DNA of 64,000 nucleotides from Casuarius casuarius (taxonomy: Eukaryota > Chordata > Aves > Casuariiformes > Casuariidae): the NCBI GenBank assembly GCA_003342895.1, contig PTFA01000197.1:887637-951636 (forward strand), read 5' to 3'. The notes below the pieces were generated by a model. That model did no database searches. It was given only the letters and a program-made list of their open reading frames with translations, and was not told the origin of the DNA. Of this stretch, positions 10,101-25,100 are shown one piece after another (the first letter of the stretch is position 1; every line of letters begins with the position of its first letter). Both the position numbers and the translations under genes were made by a program.

Positions 10101-13100
10101 TCCAGTGGCTTTCTGTAGCTGTTTGCCATAAATCTTAAAATGGGAAGTGGTGATGTTAAGCACTGTTTAATAATATTTGCTATGATTATATCTGTATTAT
10201 CTGTAATTATATTTTCATCTATTAGGAAATCTTGAATCTGCCCAATACTGACTTCTAGGCTTGTATTTTAATCTATACTAAGCCACTACCTACACATTTT
10301 TTAACAGTTGCTCCACTAAGTATTCACAAAGGGATTTTTCTAGTGTTTATGGCTCCCAGACTTTGATTGGAGCAGGAATTAGGAAAGCATCAGAAAAGAC
10401 TGAGGAAAAGTTGGTTGCTTTGCTAGTTTTAAAACCACTACTGTATTAGGCAGCATTCATGCAGCTATGGTAAAGATTCATAGTGCTGCTTGTCTCTGTT
10501 GTCTGTTCTATTGCTATAATCAGAAAAGAGCCACTAGAGTGTATTTTATGCCAAAATGTAATAATTTAGTTGTAAGAACTATAAGGATTAACTTGAGAAT
10601 AAGTTGCATGATCTGAATAATTTAATAATAGGTTGTAAAATGCTGAAAGAAAGAGTGGTACTTAATATATATGTCTGTGCTATCACAGGTAAAAAAAAAA
10701 ACAAAAAAACAACTCTTTTCTGTTACAGGAATATGAGGCTTTGACCAAGAAACCAGCTTGCAATCCCAATGTTTGGGTGAACCTTGCCTGTACCTACTTT
10801 TTCCTGGGAATGTATACACAAGCTGAACAAGCAGCCTTGAAAGGTGAGATGCATATCTTGGATTGATGTAAAGGATGATTTGTTGATTTGAACACTTAAA
10901 GTGATTTCCAGAGAAAGGATTTGATGCTTTGGAGAAGAATGAACTATACTTTTGATCAAAGGCTTTTTTCATTTAACAGGAGATCTGTGATTTTGTTTGC
11001 CTTCTAAAAAAAAAATCTTGGGCAGGTGGAACAGTTGGAACTGAAAGAGGCATCTGGAAAATAATTTCTCTTATTGATTTCTAAATATAAACCCAGCATA
11101 TGCTGACCAGCAGCAAAAACTCACTGCTCTTTTGACTGATTCCATGTCTCTGAGCCAGTGCAGATGATGGTAATTAGGATAGTGAAATTATCAGAAAATA
11201 AGCATATGAGGGAGTTTAGCATTCTCTCTGATGTGGACAAGAACTCCATTTACATAGTTTGGGTGACTTGGTAGGTGGTCTTGTTGCCTTGTAAGTCAGA
11301 TATTAGGCATCTGATTCTTCAAGGCATGGAGTTCACTGGAGTCGCATCATTATTACAGTTCCACTTTAATGTGAACATGCATGGGATCGTTTAAAAGAAG
11401 AGGAATGAAAATTAGATTCCGAGGCAGTTTTTATTGCCTAAAAGTGTTTTTGCTGTTTAATTTTGTTACCCGTCACTTTCTGTTTATCTTGGTGATTTAT
11501 ACTGTTTCCCATCACCATAGTATCTCAGTGCTTTCTAAGTAAAATTAATAACAGTGAAGTTCTCAACTTCTGACTCTTGCCTTTTTAGGATAAAACTCTT
11601 TCTGAAGTATGGATTTTCTCTTTTGTTTCTGTTTGTTTAGTTTTGTAGTTGTCTTGGGCTGAACATAGGGTAGGGAGTAAAGGATTGTGTACTCTTCTGC
11701 TACTGTAGAGGAGCTTTTTCAAAGAGTATGGTTCTGTTGTATTTTTTAGACATAATTAGAGCCTGGAATCCCTTTAAAATCCTCTGAAAGTTCATTCTGA
11801 GCTTGATTCCCCCAACTGAAAATGTTTTGTTTCCAACTGTCAAATGTGGAGCTTTGTCATCCATCTTGTTCGAGAGATGTGTAAATTCCTAATATTGACG
11901 GATGTTAATTTAATCTTTAGAGCACCAAAAGTGTGAGCTTGGAGATCACTATCTAGGACTTCAACTGAAATCTAAAAATAATTGACAATAGAACCTGAGG
12001 TGTCACTGTGACCTAAGCCACAGAGGAAGCGAGTGGCTGCATCCTGTAGCAATTGGAGCCTGCTTATTCACACTGTCTGAAGCTGATGCCAATTACAGTA
12101 ATCCATTCTAGAGGTGACAGATGCACAGTTGGGCATGCATCTTTATTAACTGTGAACTGAAAGTGAGAGAAGGTTAATTCGCCCTGCCCTCTCAGATCAG
12201 TTCGTAGTAGCATGGCGAGTGGCAGGGTAGGGGTGGGATTAGTGGTACTTGGGCACCAGGGAAAAGGGAAGGAATTTTAGAAAAAGAGTGCAGGACATGG
12301 GGAGTGTAGCCAGGGAAAGGAACAGAGAGTAGCTGAGTGCTCACACTGGTGGTGTCCTGGTTTTACTTAAGTGTTTAAGTAGGACAGCATGCCAGTTTTT
12401 ATAGCAAGGTGCTAAACCTTTGTACAATGCTCTCGTGAGTACTGTAAATACTGATGATTCCTGGCTACTTAATGGTGACAAGGCAGGCACCACTGAAGCT
12501 TTGCAACACTTTGGAGCCTTCAGTGAAGAACGGACAAGTATTACATATTCCCCTTTCCTCTCACATCACTTCAGTCTTGCCTAAATTGAGGCTGAACCAT
12601 TTTATTTTCAGTCAAGAGATATCCTTCTATAGGTTTTTTAACATCTTAGGATTGCATCAGTGATGACTATTCTTAATATATTATTAACAGCTGAGGCCGT
12701 GGCATCTTATAATCTCTTTCATGGCATTGCAAAGATGCTGATGAAATAACATAATTCTTTGAAAGGTGAAGTCTCCAGAACACCATTTACCCAGTGCTAC
12801 CTTGAAAACTGCTGAAAAAAATGATAGATATTGCTAGTGTTGGGCTGCCTATGATTGCTATTTTAGGGTTATTTTGCCTGAACTCTTACATACTCTTTGC
12901 TGTTTATTGATTATTGTTGCAGCTGTCAGCTTAAGACTCTGAAAGTAGCAGAGTGCTGACACAAATGAGGGAGAAGTAATTTGTTTTCACCTATAATTCT
13001 AAATTTATAGTGTGCTGGAGTCTCTATATGAAAGGAAACATAGATGTCAGATAACTTTCTGGAATAGCTTTTCCACACAAAAATTTAAATATCCAGAAAT

Positions 13101-16100
13101 CAAATAAAAGTTCTTCCTTGCTGTATACTATTGCTGTTACTTAAGAACAATTTTTTTTTTTACTGTTTGAGGAAAAATATGCAGGATATTTAAAAATTAG
13201 GAAATAAGAGTTAAAGGCCATGAGATAACTACTACATTTCATGCAAGATCTGTATTTTGCATTCTCTTCTGGAGCAAGGTTTTATCTTTACTTTATAATA
13301 GATGTGAAATGTTCTCCTAGTTTGTCATTGCTTAATTGAAACTTAACAGTACATCCTCTCAGGAACGAATAAATCTGTATACCAAAAATTATACAAACCA
13401 GAATTATTGCAAATATAACCTAAGAAGTGGAGCTAAAAGGTGATAAAGACAAGTCTTTCTTTGAAGGTTGTTCATTATACTTGTGCTTTATTTCCTCTAG
13501 GCTTTCTTCCAAATTCCTTTTAGACATTTCTGACTTCTCCTTTTTCCCTGGTGTCCCTTTATATTGTAGTTAGTAATGTTCCTGGATCTAAGGTGAAGGT
13601 AGAGTTACTTCCAAGTCAGCCACTGTTGTTTCATAGCGATCCCACAGCAAAGCTGCCAAGCGATGCTTTGTTTATTCTTTTTGCATCTGTGCTCTAATAC
13701 ATGGACTGAACATAGTTTCTATAGTATGTGCTAGCCCACCTAGCCTTGGGAGAATGAGACTGAGAGTCTTAATCGTGGTTTAATAAAGAATAAATTAAAT
13801 CTTAAAAAAAAGTCTTATATTGCATTTGCAGTTCCTGCGTCTTCAAGAAACAGAGGGCAAGGATCAGAAACTCAATCTGGCACATTTGCATGGAGATCCT
13901 GGCAGCCAATCCTAGTGTTTAAAACCTAGTGCTCTCAGAAGCCATTGGCTAGCACTGCATTAAGAAGGAAACAAGAACAGTGTCTTTTAAACTGCAAAGT
14001 ATATGCCAACAAATGTGATTTGCACTTAAGTGAGACTGCAGTTTAATGTGTTTTGAAAAAACATTTTTTCAGGATGAACATCAAATGAACTTAAGATTCA
14101 TGCACCGACAGGACTGTGTTGCTGGACTAGTCAAGGAAGTTTTTTTATAATTACTCTACTTTTTCACAACACAGTGTGTGTCAGCTCAGAATGTGGTTTA
14201 ACTGAAGAGAGATATTTCTCATTTAACAGTCTACACTGGAAGGAGTGATATTGCACAAAAGCAGAACAGAGATGAATTAGTAAGAAAATGGCATTTTCCA
14301 AACTAGTTTCGCTTAAGCCTGCACTAATGTTTGCCAGGTGTCAGATGATTGTCAGCAGTGAAAATGTGCAGTTATGAAAGAGCATGATGGAAGAGTTGCT
14401 GTTTTTTTTTTTTTTAACTGCATGTTCACCTATATGCAAAATTTTCTGCTTCCTACTTGTGTTGTAATTCTTAAGAACAGTAGTTCCTTCTCTTGCATTT
14501 TAGCTGTTTTTGAAATAGTAGTGTTTGATATATGGAACTTTAAAAGTGCACAAGTGAAAATATCAATTTATACATATTTAAACTTCAGAACCTACCAACC
14601 TTATTTTCTTGTTTTGCTTTTTGAGGCATAGTGGAAGCTACGAAACAGGAATAATTGACAGTTTTTGTTTCAGTCATCTTCAGGTTACTCTGCTTAGCCA
14701 TGACTGAAATGAAGTGTGTATATGTTCCAAGTAGCTGAAAATAGTTGAACTGACTTTTAATTTTGAGAGAGAACAAAAGTATTTTGAGAGAGGGAAAATT
14801 TCAGTTGATTTCCTCAGTAAATTTCACATGAGAAAATTTTGAACAGTCTGCAAGTGTGAACCTCACTGTTGGACCATGGGTTTTTTTCAAACACTTTTCC
14901 CATGCCTTGTGTTTTCCCTCCACCAGTGAGGCTGTGGTTCTGGTATTCCGGTGAGCAGGACGTTGTGGCTCAGGGGCAGGAGTATAGGGTTTCCTCTGCT
15001 CATACTTGCTGTGGTGTCTGCCAGGAGCTGCCTTAGGACCGTGTCGCTCCCACCAGCTTCTACCTAGTGTGTGAAGCGCTGCCGTGGAGTGTGCGTATGC
15101 CTTATGTTTGTTAGATGGGATTTGTTAGTGCTGGACGCAGGACCTGCATTGCCTTGTACGCTTATGAGATAATGTACGCTTATGGTAAATGCCAGAATGT
15201 CTGTGACCCTATTTCATCATCTTCTTACTGCCTATGGCAGCAACGTGGAACCCACCAAGAGTATGAGCTGCTGCTTCTTCAACTAACTTAAACTTTTTTA
15301 AAAAAAGCTAGTGAAAATAACTGTCTTCACTCTTTTATTGTAGCTCTCTCTTATATTTTAACAAATACTTCGAGTAGCAATCCGTTTAGAGTCAGCACAC
15401 AAAAATACATGGGAAAATTCTTTTAAGATCAGTGTCAAATGTAGTCACTTTAGTGTCTGAAACATCAGCACTGGTCATGACGACAATTTTAGCACAGGAA
15501 TATTAGTGTGTTTCTTAGCCAGAGATATACATACCCTGTCCAGCTACCTCAGAGATGTCTTCAGCACAAGGGCAATACTAATCACTGGAGCAGGGCCCAA
15601 CTTACTGTAGTGCTGCATTGTCATTGTGTTTATTGCAAACCCTAGATTGTTTAATGCTGATCTAAAAAATTTAGAAGTACAGTCGTCTTCCTGAAAAAGT
15701 GGGACTAAAAGAAGATTGTGCTTCCTTGTGGCATCAGTAGTTAGATCAGTGACAATGAAATTTGTTAGCAGCAGAGTCATAAAAGAACAATCCTGGTGTC
15801 CTTCAAAAAAGTCATTCTCTGATAAGGAGGCAATTGTATGACTTCCTTCTCCAGTGATTGACAGCAGCTTTATCCAATATTTGTAACCAAATTTGTCGTG
15901 GAAATTAGTCTGATTTGGTTCATATGTTTCCTTGTCTTCCTCCAAAAAATGTATTTGGCACTGGGAGAAAAGAAACTGATGATACTGAATGTTTCTATGC
16001 CTCTGCTTTATTATATCAACAGGACTACATTTTTTCGTTATTGCTCTCTAATTCCGTGTCTGGCATTAAGTAAAAGTGTCTCATTTTAAAGAATATCAAC

Positions 16101-19100
16101 ATGGATGTAATCTGTTATGAAGCAGGAGGTTTTTTCCTTCTCCATGTATCCAACACTTACTCCATCAGAACTCAAATCTCATCTTTTGCCTGCTTTAAGT
16201 ATAGGATAACATGGACTAACTCTGGCTTTTGCCAAGAAGTAAACTAATAATTTAGATGTTGGATCAGATGCCAGGTTTGAGAGGGCAGTGCTACAGTCGT
16301 TGGCTGACCAGTGAAACAAAAAATTGTCATTTTAGATTCTCGAGGGAGTGTTCCTTGCAAATCACTTACATTCATGCTAAAACCTACGCTGGTGTATTTG
16401 CTCACTGTACTGTGGTTATACATATGTTATTTTTAGTGTAAATCCCACAATCTGTCCTGCTTGTATTTTTGTGGTCCTTGATGACCAATTGTTTTGAACT
16501 GTGAAGGGTGGTTGTGGTCAGTTTTGCACAAAAGCACATGTGGGGTCCATGCGCAACCCTTCTAAAATTTGATACTAAAACCTATCAGTTAATGCTGAGG
16601 CACATGTGGAGTTACCATGGTATCATTGCTGACAACATTTTTAAGAACTTGCCTTTAAATTAATGTACTCTGTAACTTTTAAGCTCAATGGATGAAATCA
16701 TTTATAGAATATATTATCTTGTTTATTATAATACTGGTGGTCCTTATAGAATAGAGATTCTAGATCAGAAAACCTTTCCATTCTTCAATAATTAGGCTGA
16801 TGAGAATTCCCCAAAATGTTCTGTGTTGGAGACTGTTCGGCTTTTTAACAACTTGACCCTCAGCTAGTAGTATTTTGCAAAGCGTTTTGGTTTTGTGAGA
16901 ACTCTCTCCTACTGCCTTTTCCTTTTGGGACTCCACTGTTCCTAGCAGTTCTTTAAAGATATGATTCACTGTCCCCTTTTTCCAGAGTAGCTGGTGAGGA
17001 GGGACATGTTTAAATAACACCGCTTAAGAAGGGAGAGAGGAAAGAAATAATTGCTGTGCCTGGCAGAAGCAGATAGATAGCTTTACGCTACCAACCTGAC
17101 AAGAACAGCCTATTTTTTGGCAGTGCTCACTGAGTTCCAAAGTTCCCTCATTATATGGCGAAAGAGTAAGAAGTCTGGAAATTTTTCCCTAAGTTGGTTT
17201 TGCAAAAATATAAATTATTACTAGAAAATTCCATCTTCAGGGAAAGAAAAAGAGGTTTTGGTGGCTTCAGCCCTCTTTCATGGTTTAGGATGTCAGAAGA
17301 ATTACAGCCTTGTGTTACAGGCCATTGCTTTGCTAACTCTGCACTTTTGTGGCCTCACAAACACAGTAACTAATTCTGCTTTTTGTAAAGATTCCACATA
17401 AATCCTTTCTGTGGTACATAGGTTGCCAGCTGTTGGTCTGAGCAAGAATGAGAGTGCTCATTATCTGAGTAGGCTAAAGAAAATACAGGAAACAAGGGAA
17501 GGCTTTTTAGAAGATTGCTCACAAAAGAAATTAATAGCTCTGTTGGACAGGGATCTTTGTCGCTTTCAGTGAAGCACAGGGCTCTCTCTAGTGACTTAAA
17601 AGCCCCACAGTTAACAATTTGTGTCATATGGAGTGTGTTAAACGGAATTCCTAATCTTGCTATAGCAAGAAATTTGGTGAACTTTAGTGACTCTAGAGAG
17701 AAGATATGTCCCTTAAACCTCCCTCCATTTCTTAGTTTGAGCCTTATCTGCTCTGAGTGCAGGATTCTTCCATGCATCTTTTGTTCCTAAGGACGGAAGA
17801 AATATTAGAATTAAGTATGTTATAGTGTGCATGAGTAACAAAACAGTAGCAGTGATGGGTTTTGCAGGACACTGAAAGTTGACAAGATTCCTAGAATTAC
17901 AAATCACACATTCAAATGTTACACATCATAGAAGGAGCCTTGATTATGGGTTTGTCTGTTGCTGCTTTGTATTTTTTAAGAGATGCTCTGCTGTGTGTCA
18001 CGTGCAAAATCATGGAATTATCCAGAAGGCCCTGCAGAGAAATAATAGTACAGTTCATCAAACTTTAAAAGCTCATGGAAGGAAAGGACAATGACAAATT
18101 ATGTTCAATAGAGGTTTCAAAAGAAATGACAGCAAATGAAGATGGGAAGCAGGAATGCTTTTCAACCACTATAAAATTGGCAGAACATGCCCCAGGGCTT
18201 GACCTGAATAGGCTGTTGCAGTGAAGAAGGGTACTTGGGCCAGTTAATGAGTGAACATGTGTGTCTGCATGTCTGTTGGGAAAGGGAGTTAAAACTGAAT
18301 TGTTCTTTTTGTCAATACTTACTGAATGTCCCTTTCAGCACCTAAGAGTCGGCTCCAGAACCGTTTACTCTTTCACCTGGCACATAAGGTACGATGTTTC
18401 TTCATTACTCATGCTTTGTTTTATTTTCTTTTCAATTTAGTAATGTGTAATTTATGCTGGCAACCTGGCAGAACAATTAAAATGTCTGTGGAGGCAGGAG
18501 AAAAACATTTTACACAACCGCCCTGCTATATTAAAATGTGGAGGAGAAAGTGTGAAAACAGGATCTCAGAATAGATGCCCTCAGCATGTATCTAAAGCAA
18601 GTCCTACCAACTCATTTCACATAAGTCATATAGCAGGAGCCTGATGGTATTTTTGATCGCAAGGAACCTGGGACCTGAATAGAATCAGAAATGTAGACAC
18701 CACTGTTTTCACTTTTCTTCTAAGTATACCAAGTTTTCCTAACTCAAAGCTGTCTTATACTTAGCAGTTGAGCCAAAAGGTCAATATGCTATTACTGACC
18801 CTCCTGAGTTATTCGCTATCCAAGATATAATATTGTTTATAGTGTGAGATTTACTTTAATTTCAACAGCAATTAAAAGACCATTAGTCGCACATAGGTAT
18901 CTTCCCTTCAATTTGATTTTGTACCATACTAAAGTATACCTAACAAGTATTGTGCTCCTGCAGGGACTGTGTTTTGAGTAAAAGAAAGTATTAATCCCGA
19001 ATGTTTGCTTTGATGTCATATTCTGTTTACTTAAATCACTGTAAGTTTAAGAGAACAATATTAGAACATTTTTGTAGTGGCACTGTCACTTAGAGATGTC

Positions 19101-22100
19101 TATGAAATAGAGAAGTTGAATGGTCCCTAGTTCATGTAGTTAGTCTTTGGAAATAAAAGACTTTATGAAAATACAAAGAAGTTCCTTGCATTGAGTTCTG
19201 TTTAGCAACTTCTCTTGCCTTCGTATTAGAGTATCATTGTGCGACTAGCTCAAAGAGGGAGGAAAGGGATTTAAAGAAAAATTTTGCAGGTAGGTATTTT
19301 AGATGAAGAACAAATGTGTGAGAGAGAATTTGTATGTAAGAGAAATTTGTAATTACTGTTGCCGACATCAGCAGAAACAGCAAAGAGAAGGAAGGGAATA
19401 AGTGATTTGAGTAAACTGATTAGGTGAATAGCCTCAACTTTACTATTGTAATACAAATGTAAAACGATTGTTTAACTCTGTTCCCTGCTTTTGTCCTTGT
19501 TTGTTATGCACTATACTATGCTTTTCAGAATAAACCTCTTGATTAAAGAAACTGGAATTTTAAAGGGCTGATGAAAGAGCATTTGTTGGTGCTCTGAAGA
19601 ATTTTGGTGAGAATGAGTTTGTTGTCTTGGCAAGACTTGCATTTTTCTGCTATCCCTGAGAAATAAGATTTCGATCTACAAACAACAAAATTTCTGTTGG
19701 CTCAAATAATAACATTCAAATCTTGCCTTGCAAAATTCTGTATGTGAAATATTTAATTGAGCTCTTCCTCTCTTATCCATCAAGGCATGTGACATATAAT
19801 TACATCTGGATCACACCTTAAAGAAAAGTGTATACTTAGTTTTAGCCTAAGATTTATCCAGTTTCAACTGGTCTGCCTCTTTTATGCTTGGCTTTCTCCG
19901 TTGGTCAAATTAACTTTAAAGTAACAGTTTTTCCAGATGTTCAATATGAATCACCTGCTGCTTGCCAGCAAGGACAAAACTAACCCAACTAATTAATTTG
20001 AAATGTTTTCCTCACTGAACACTCCTGAGAATGTGTCACCCTTTCTTTTTTAGTTCAGTGATGAGAAGAAACTGATGAGCTTTCACCAGAATCTGCAAGA
20101 CATTACAGAAGATCAGCTTAGCTTGGCATCTATTCACTATATGCGGTCCCACTACCAAGAAGCTATTGACATCTACAAACGCATTCTTCTTGATAATCGG
20201 TGGGCGTCTCCACTCTAAATCTTACTGCGGTGTCTCTGACATTGCTGATATTTGGATTCCATTTAGTTGCTTGGTTTTTGAAAATACGGATTTTTTTCCA
20301 ATTACTATGTCCCTTTCCCACCACAAACTGGACAAGTTGCATCCCCTCAATTTTGTTTATTGCAAATCATTATTGAAAAATACATATTAAAAAAAGTCTC
20401 TATCCATTGCTTCCTTTTAGTAATATTTTCTTCTAATCCATTCTGAGATCCTTCTTTCTTTGTTACTTACTCCTGAAATTATATACAATTGTGTATCTGT
20501 TTTGTCCTTTTTTTTTCTCCTCTGATTGCCAGTCTGGAGAGCCTTGCTTGTGCTTATTGGCTTTACCTTCACTTTTTAGCCTTTCTAAGAAGAATTCATT
20601 TTCAGTTTTCATGTAGAGAGTTGTATGTGTTCCTTTAATTCTGAGATTCTTTCCATTTCTATTTATTCTGCTGTAACAGTTCCTGAGGGTTTGTTTTTTT
20701 TTAATCATATTCTGCAACTTTTTAGTTCAGAATTTAACAAGCAAGAAAACTAACTTGTAAGTGGCTGGAAATACTCATTGTAAGCAGTGAAAGATGTCAT
20801 GGTGTCCATTCCATCCCCTCTCCTTCCACTCCTACATCCTTGTACAATTTTACTTTTTAGTATGCTGCCTCTACCTCCTTACTGGCCTGTGAGCAGGAGT
20901 CAAGGAATAGTTTGGCAAAATAGAAACTGCCACTCTGGAATATGCAATTGTATTTTGACAGTTTCTCCTCCTGAATGCTTCAGAGAAAGCTGAAACTCCC
21001 TCATAATGTATATTAGTATTTCATTTAATGCTCAGGGAAGAGATTTTAACTTCCAAATACTGTAGAGGCAATCACTCAATGCTAAATTACTAACCTTCGT
21101 AATAATTATCCTTTTACTTACTGTTACCAGAAATGTCTGCCTTATTTCTGTGTCTAGTTCTTCTGGCTTCATAGCTTGTAATGGCAAGTTTTTTGAAGTA
21201 ATTATACTTGACATAAGAGTTAATAATAGCCATTAAAAATATTTGTGAAGTTTTATGTGCATATTAAATGTAGTTTTGCGCACACTGCATAGAAAATCCT
21301 AATCAGTCAGGCTAAATACAGAGTTCATGTTCTGTGCATTTCCTTAGTGTGAAGTTGCCACCATTTCCCAGATTTGCAAACCCACAGTTCTGTAGATAGT
21401 TCTTTAAAATTGCAGTAGCTGCTGTTGACAAACTCTTACACATATCTGTAACTGATTCTGTGCAATTTATCTAACAGAAGCTAGAGCTATAGTTACCCAA
21501 TAAGCATTTCTCAGAACCCCCAACTTTGATGTGCTTGTAAAAGATGCATAGACATATGGGGGCTTTGCTACTGATTTTAAAGTTTTCTGGTATAACTATC
21601 TGGTGGGATTTAAATGCTCCCTTTAACCCTCTTTCCTCTGTCCTGCAGGGAATACCTGGCTCTGAATGTGTATGTGGCCCTATGCTATTACAAGCTGGAT
21701 TACTATGATGTATCACAGGAAGTGCTTGCTGTTTACCTTCAGCAAGTTCCTGACAGCACCATTGCTCTTAACCTTAAGGCTTGTAACCATTTCCGACTTT
21801 ACAATGGGAAGGCTGCTGAGGTATCTATTGGAAAGCGCTTTAGTTTTCCTTTATTTTAGTTCATGATTCCATGCAGGTTTCTTTTCCTTGCTGTCTGTCT
21901 TAATCTCTGATGTTGATAATGGCCTTTTATCATGTCATTGTGTCCTTCTTTTAGGAATGTCACCTATTTCATAGTCTCCCTGGTATTAAGAACTGAGGTG
22001 TGTGTGTGTCCCTGTCCATCCACATGCATGCACATTGATCTTGTTGTTTTCCTGGTGTGCTTTTGACCTTGTGTCCATATGTATTATCCAACTACAAAAA

Positions 22101-25100
22101 AACATACTGCAGTGGAAAGGCACAGTTCTTCCTGTGACTCAGCTTATCACTGTTGGAAATGTCTTTCTGTCAGCTTAGGGAGTAATATGAACCTGCACTT
22201 ATCTTATGTGCTTTTCTGTTTTCTTGTTAAGCTTTTTGAATATATATAATTCCAGGCAGAGCTCAAGAGCTTGACGGATAGTGCCTCATCTTCTTTTGAG
22301 TTTGCCAAGGAGCTCATTAAGCACAATCTGGTGAGTAATGTATTTTTCAAATTTAATATAGACTGCACTCATTTGTAGAGCATTTATTGATGACTCATGA
22401 AGTGAAGTATTTTGGGAACTGGAGACCTCTGAATCTCTGCTGCCATGTGAGACCCATTCCAGAAATCTGATGTGCGTAATCAATGTGCTATCAAGTGTGT
22501 CTCCCCCACCCTACCCCCGGCATTTTCCCCTGTCAATTTGAGACTATTATGAAAATGATAATGTTGGGTTTAGCCTCAAGGACATATGATTTTAATGTCT
22601 TGTGACAATACCCTTGCAAGATACTTTGCACAGCCCAGTCCATACCAAGACTGTAGAGCTAGTCAGAATGCATAACCATGAACTGTGTTGTTTAGTAAGA
22701 CTAAGATGTCAGTGGAGTTAAGATAACTCTAGAAAATGGTTTCCATCCAAATTTTTTGACAAGGAGTTTGTAGGGAAAAGATACTGATACAAGCCAAAAT
22801 GTGTGTGTTTTGAAGTAAAAGACTCAGTGATTAACTGCTAATGCTCCCTGCAATGGTATTACTATTACTTTGCTGAATGACTGATAATAGTAGATTGTTG
22901 ATATTTAATGATGGGCAGTTGCTTGCTTTGTCATTATTCAAGAACAGTCATGACAAGTTAGCACATTTTTTCCAAGAGTTAAAACTGATTTCAGACTGGG
23001 CTTTCCTAAGTTAACAGTATTTGTTTTGATTGTTGGCCTTTTTGCCAGTGGTTGAATCAGTATGTTGGATGTTGTTGTGTGAACTGTCCTGTGAACTGAA
23101 GTACAAAATATTGATTACTCCTGATCACTTTAAATTTTCACATAAATACATCATAAGTAAAATTGTATTTTTTTATCTGTGTTCCCAGTGTTCCAGTTTT
23201 GTTTCATGTCATATTTTTCTTAAATTTATTTGATATATAATGTGTTACTGCTTTGAGCTGCTAAAAGCTGAGATTTGTTAACCTTCTCCCAATGGATTAA
23301 ATACTTGATGTACTTCAGGATAAAGATTGTCATGTGTTGCAATTTTATAATTATATTGAAGCAAGGATAACACTAATGCCGATTCCTTCTCTTACCATTA
23401 GTATAGGAATTTAAGGATGAAATTCCTTGAGTTAAGAGATCATAGGCAAAATTTTGATATGCAGTTATCAATAAGCTGCTTTTCTCTGCAGGTGGTGTTC
23501 CGAGGAGGAGAAGGGGCTTTGCAGGTCCTGCCTCCTCTGGTTGATGTTATTCCTGAGGCCAGACTAAATCTTGTGATTTACTATCTCCGGCAAGGTAAAT
23601 ACATCTTCCTCTAGGTCTTTCATAGCTTCAAGGATAACATCTATTCATCTGATCCCAGCTGATCACTCTGAATTTTTTTCCTTTGTAGTAATCTGTAGTT
23701 TATTTAATTTCCATTTCTGTAGAAAACAGTGGTGTATGAGTTCTTCTGGCTTGCAGAGAAGGCCTTTAATTATATGCAGTTGAATAAATTACTTCATCAG
23801 ACAACTGGAGGTTCTTGGGTTTGGAGGGGAGGGGTTGTTTTGTAGTGAGAGGACCTCTACTCTGCTTGAGTCTGTGAGAATGATAGGTGTGTGTCCTACC
23901 AAGGCAATGACAACTATTTCTATAAATGTGGTGCAAAGAGAATATAAGCCAAAGTGACTAGGAACAAGGTTACATTTTGTGAACAAGACATGTCATTCCA
24001 AGTCCATTTTACAGCTCTTAAAGGCAGGTAGGTGGCCAGAATCAGTAGAAAAGGCTTGTCTTTATTTTCTGCTTGTTTCTCTCTTTAATTTTCAAGCTCC
24101 TTTGAATTTTATTTGAATTTAGTTTCAGAGGCATTCCTGTTCTCCCACTGTGTTCCTTTAATGCAACAGTGGATTGATTGGTCAAGTGATGAATAGGTGT
24201 TTAGTGCAGTCATCTAGTATAAGGTGATGTGATGATAGCTTTTCCATCCACTACTTTCCTATAAACCTTGTATTTTGTCACCATTAGATGACCAAAGCAC
24301 CTGAAAGCAAGTAAATGTCTTTTCTTACCTCTTGAATAAATAAAATCCATGCCCATGATTTTTTCCACAAATCTGAAAAATTACTGGAAAGAGAGATTTA
24401 TTTTATAGGCAAAAGTAAGCCACACCAACTTTATATGCCATGCATCCCAATAAGTTCATCAGAGAATATGGGTATACATTAACATAGTAGAGCTCTTTTA
24501 AGTGTATATGTGGTCTATACTAGCAAAAATAAAAGGGGGGGGGGGCTTTGTTTGATATGGTTTATTCTTATGGGGACTTGTCATAATGCTGTATTAACCA
24601 AATTTTGCCAGTCCAAAAGGCATCTGCTCTAGGTTGGTTTGCTAATCAGACCGTACTGACAAATTTTTTGAATTAGATAACATTTAAGATCTTTTCAGCT
24701 GTTTTTTCTTTGGGTGAAGGAAATTGTGTATTGAATTCAACCTTAAATTAGCTGCTGTACTCGTAGTGCTTTTTGCTTGATAGAATTAGGATAAGAGCTG
24801 CTGGACAGATGTTGAAATATTGATAAAGGAAACGATGAAGTCTCCCTTCAGAATCACCTTCCCTTATCCACCTTGAGGGGTAAATAAATGTGAGAAAAGA
24901 AAAGAAAGGAAGGTGAAGGTTTTATTATCTTGACCTTGTACTGCTGAGAAGGCAGCGACTGGATTATGAACAAGGGGCCAAGTCATCACTACAAGAAAAC
25001 TGTAGTAATAAAGAAGCTATTACTCACTCCATATTTGTTATTTGAGTTCTAGAAAACCGTCACCATTGTGATATAAATTCACAGTGATTTATAGTTCCCT

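Larger units (their letters stand above)
4735..10728 (+). other. TTC26 intron 3
   Basis: About 6 kb. It holds a (CT)9 run at 5477-5494, an AT-rich microsatellite at about 6328-6350 and an A23 tract at 7758-7780. The part from about 6900 to 8800 has a more balanced base composition than the rest but no coding or repeat family that I recognise. Confidence 0.85.

Noticed and set aside
15544..15945. Minus-strand 133-codon ORF in intron 4
   Set aside because: No recognisable domain or motif, no splice or promoter context; regarded as chance.
17370..17777. Minus-strand 135-codon ORF in intron 4
   Set aside because: Overlaps an unrelated plus-strand ORF of 91 codons, has no recognisable domain, and lies in ordinary intron sequence.
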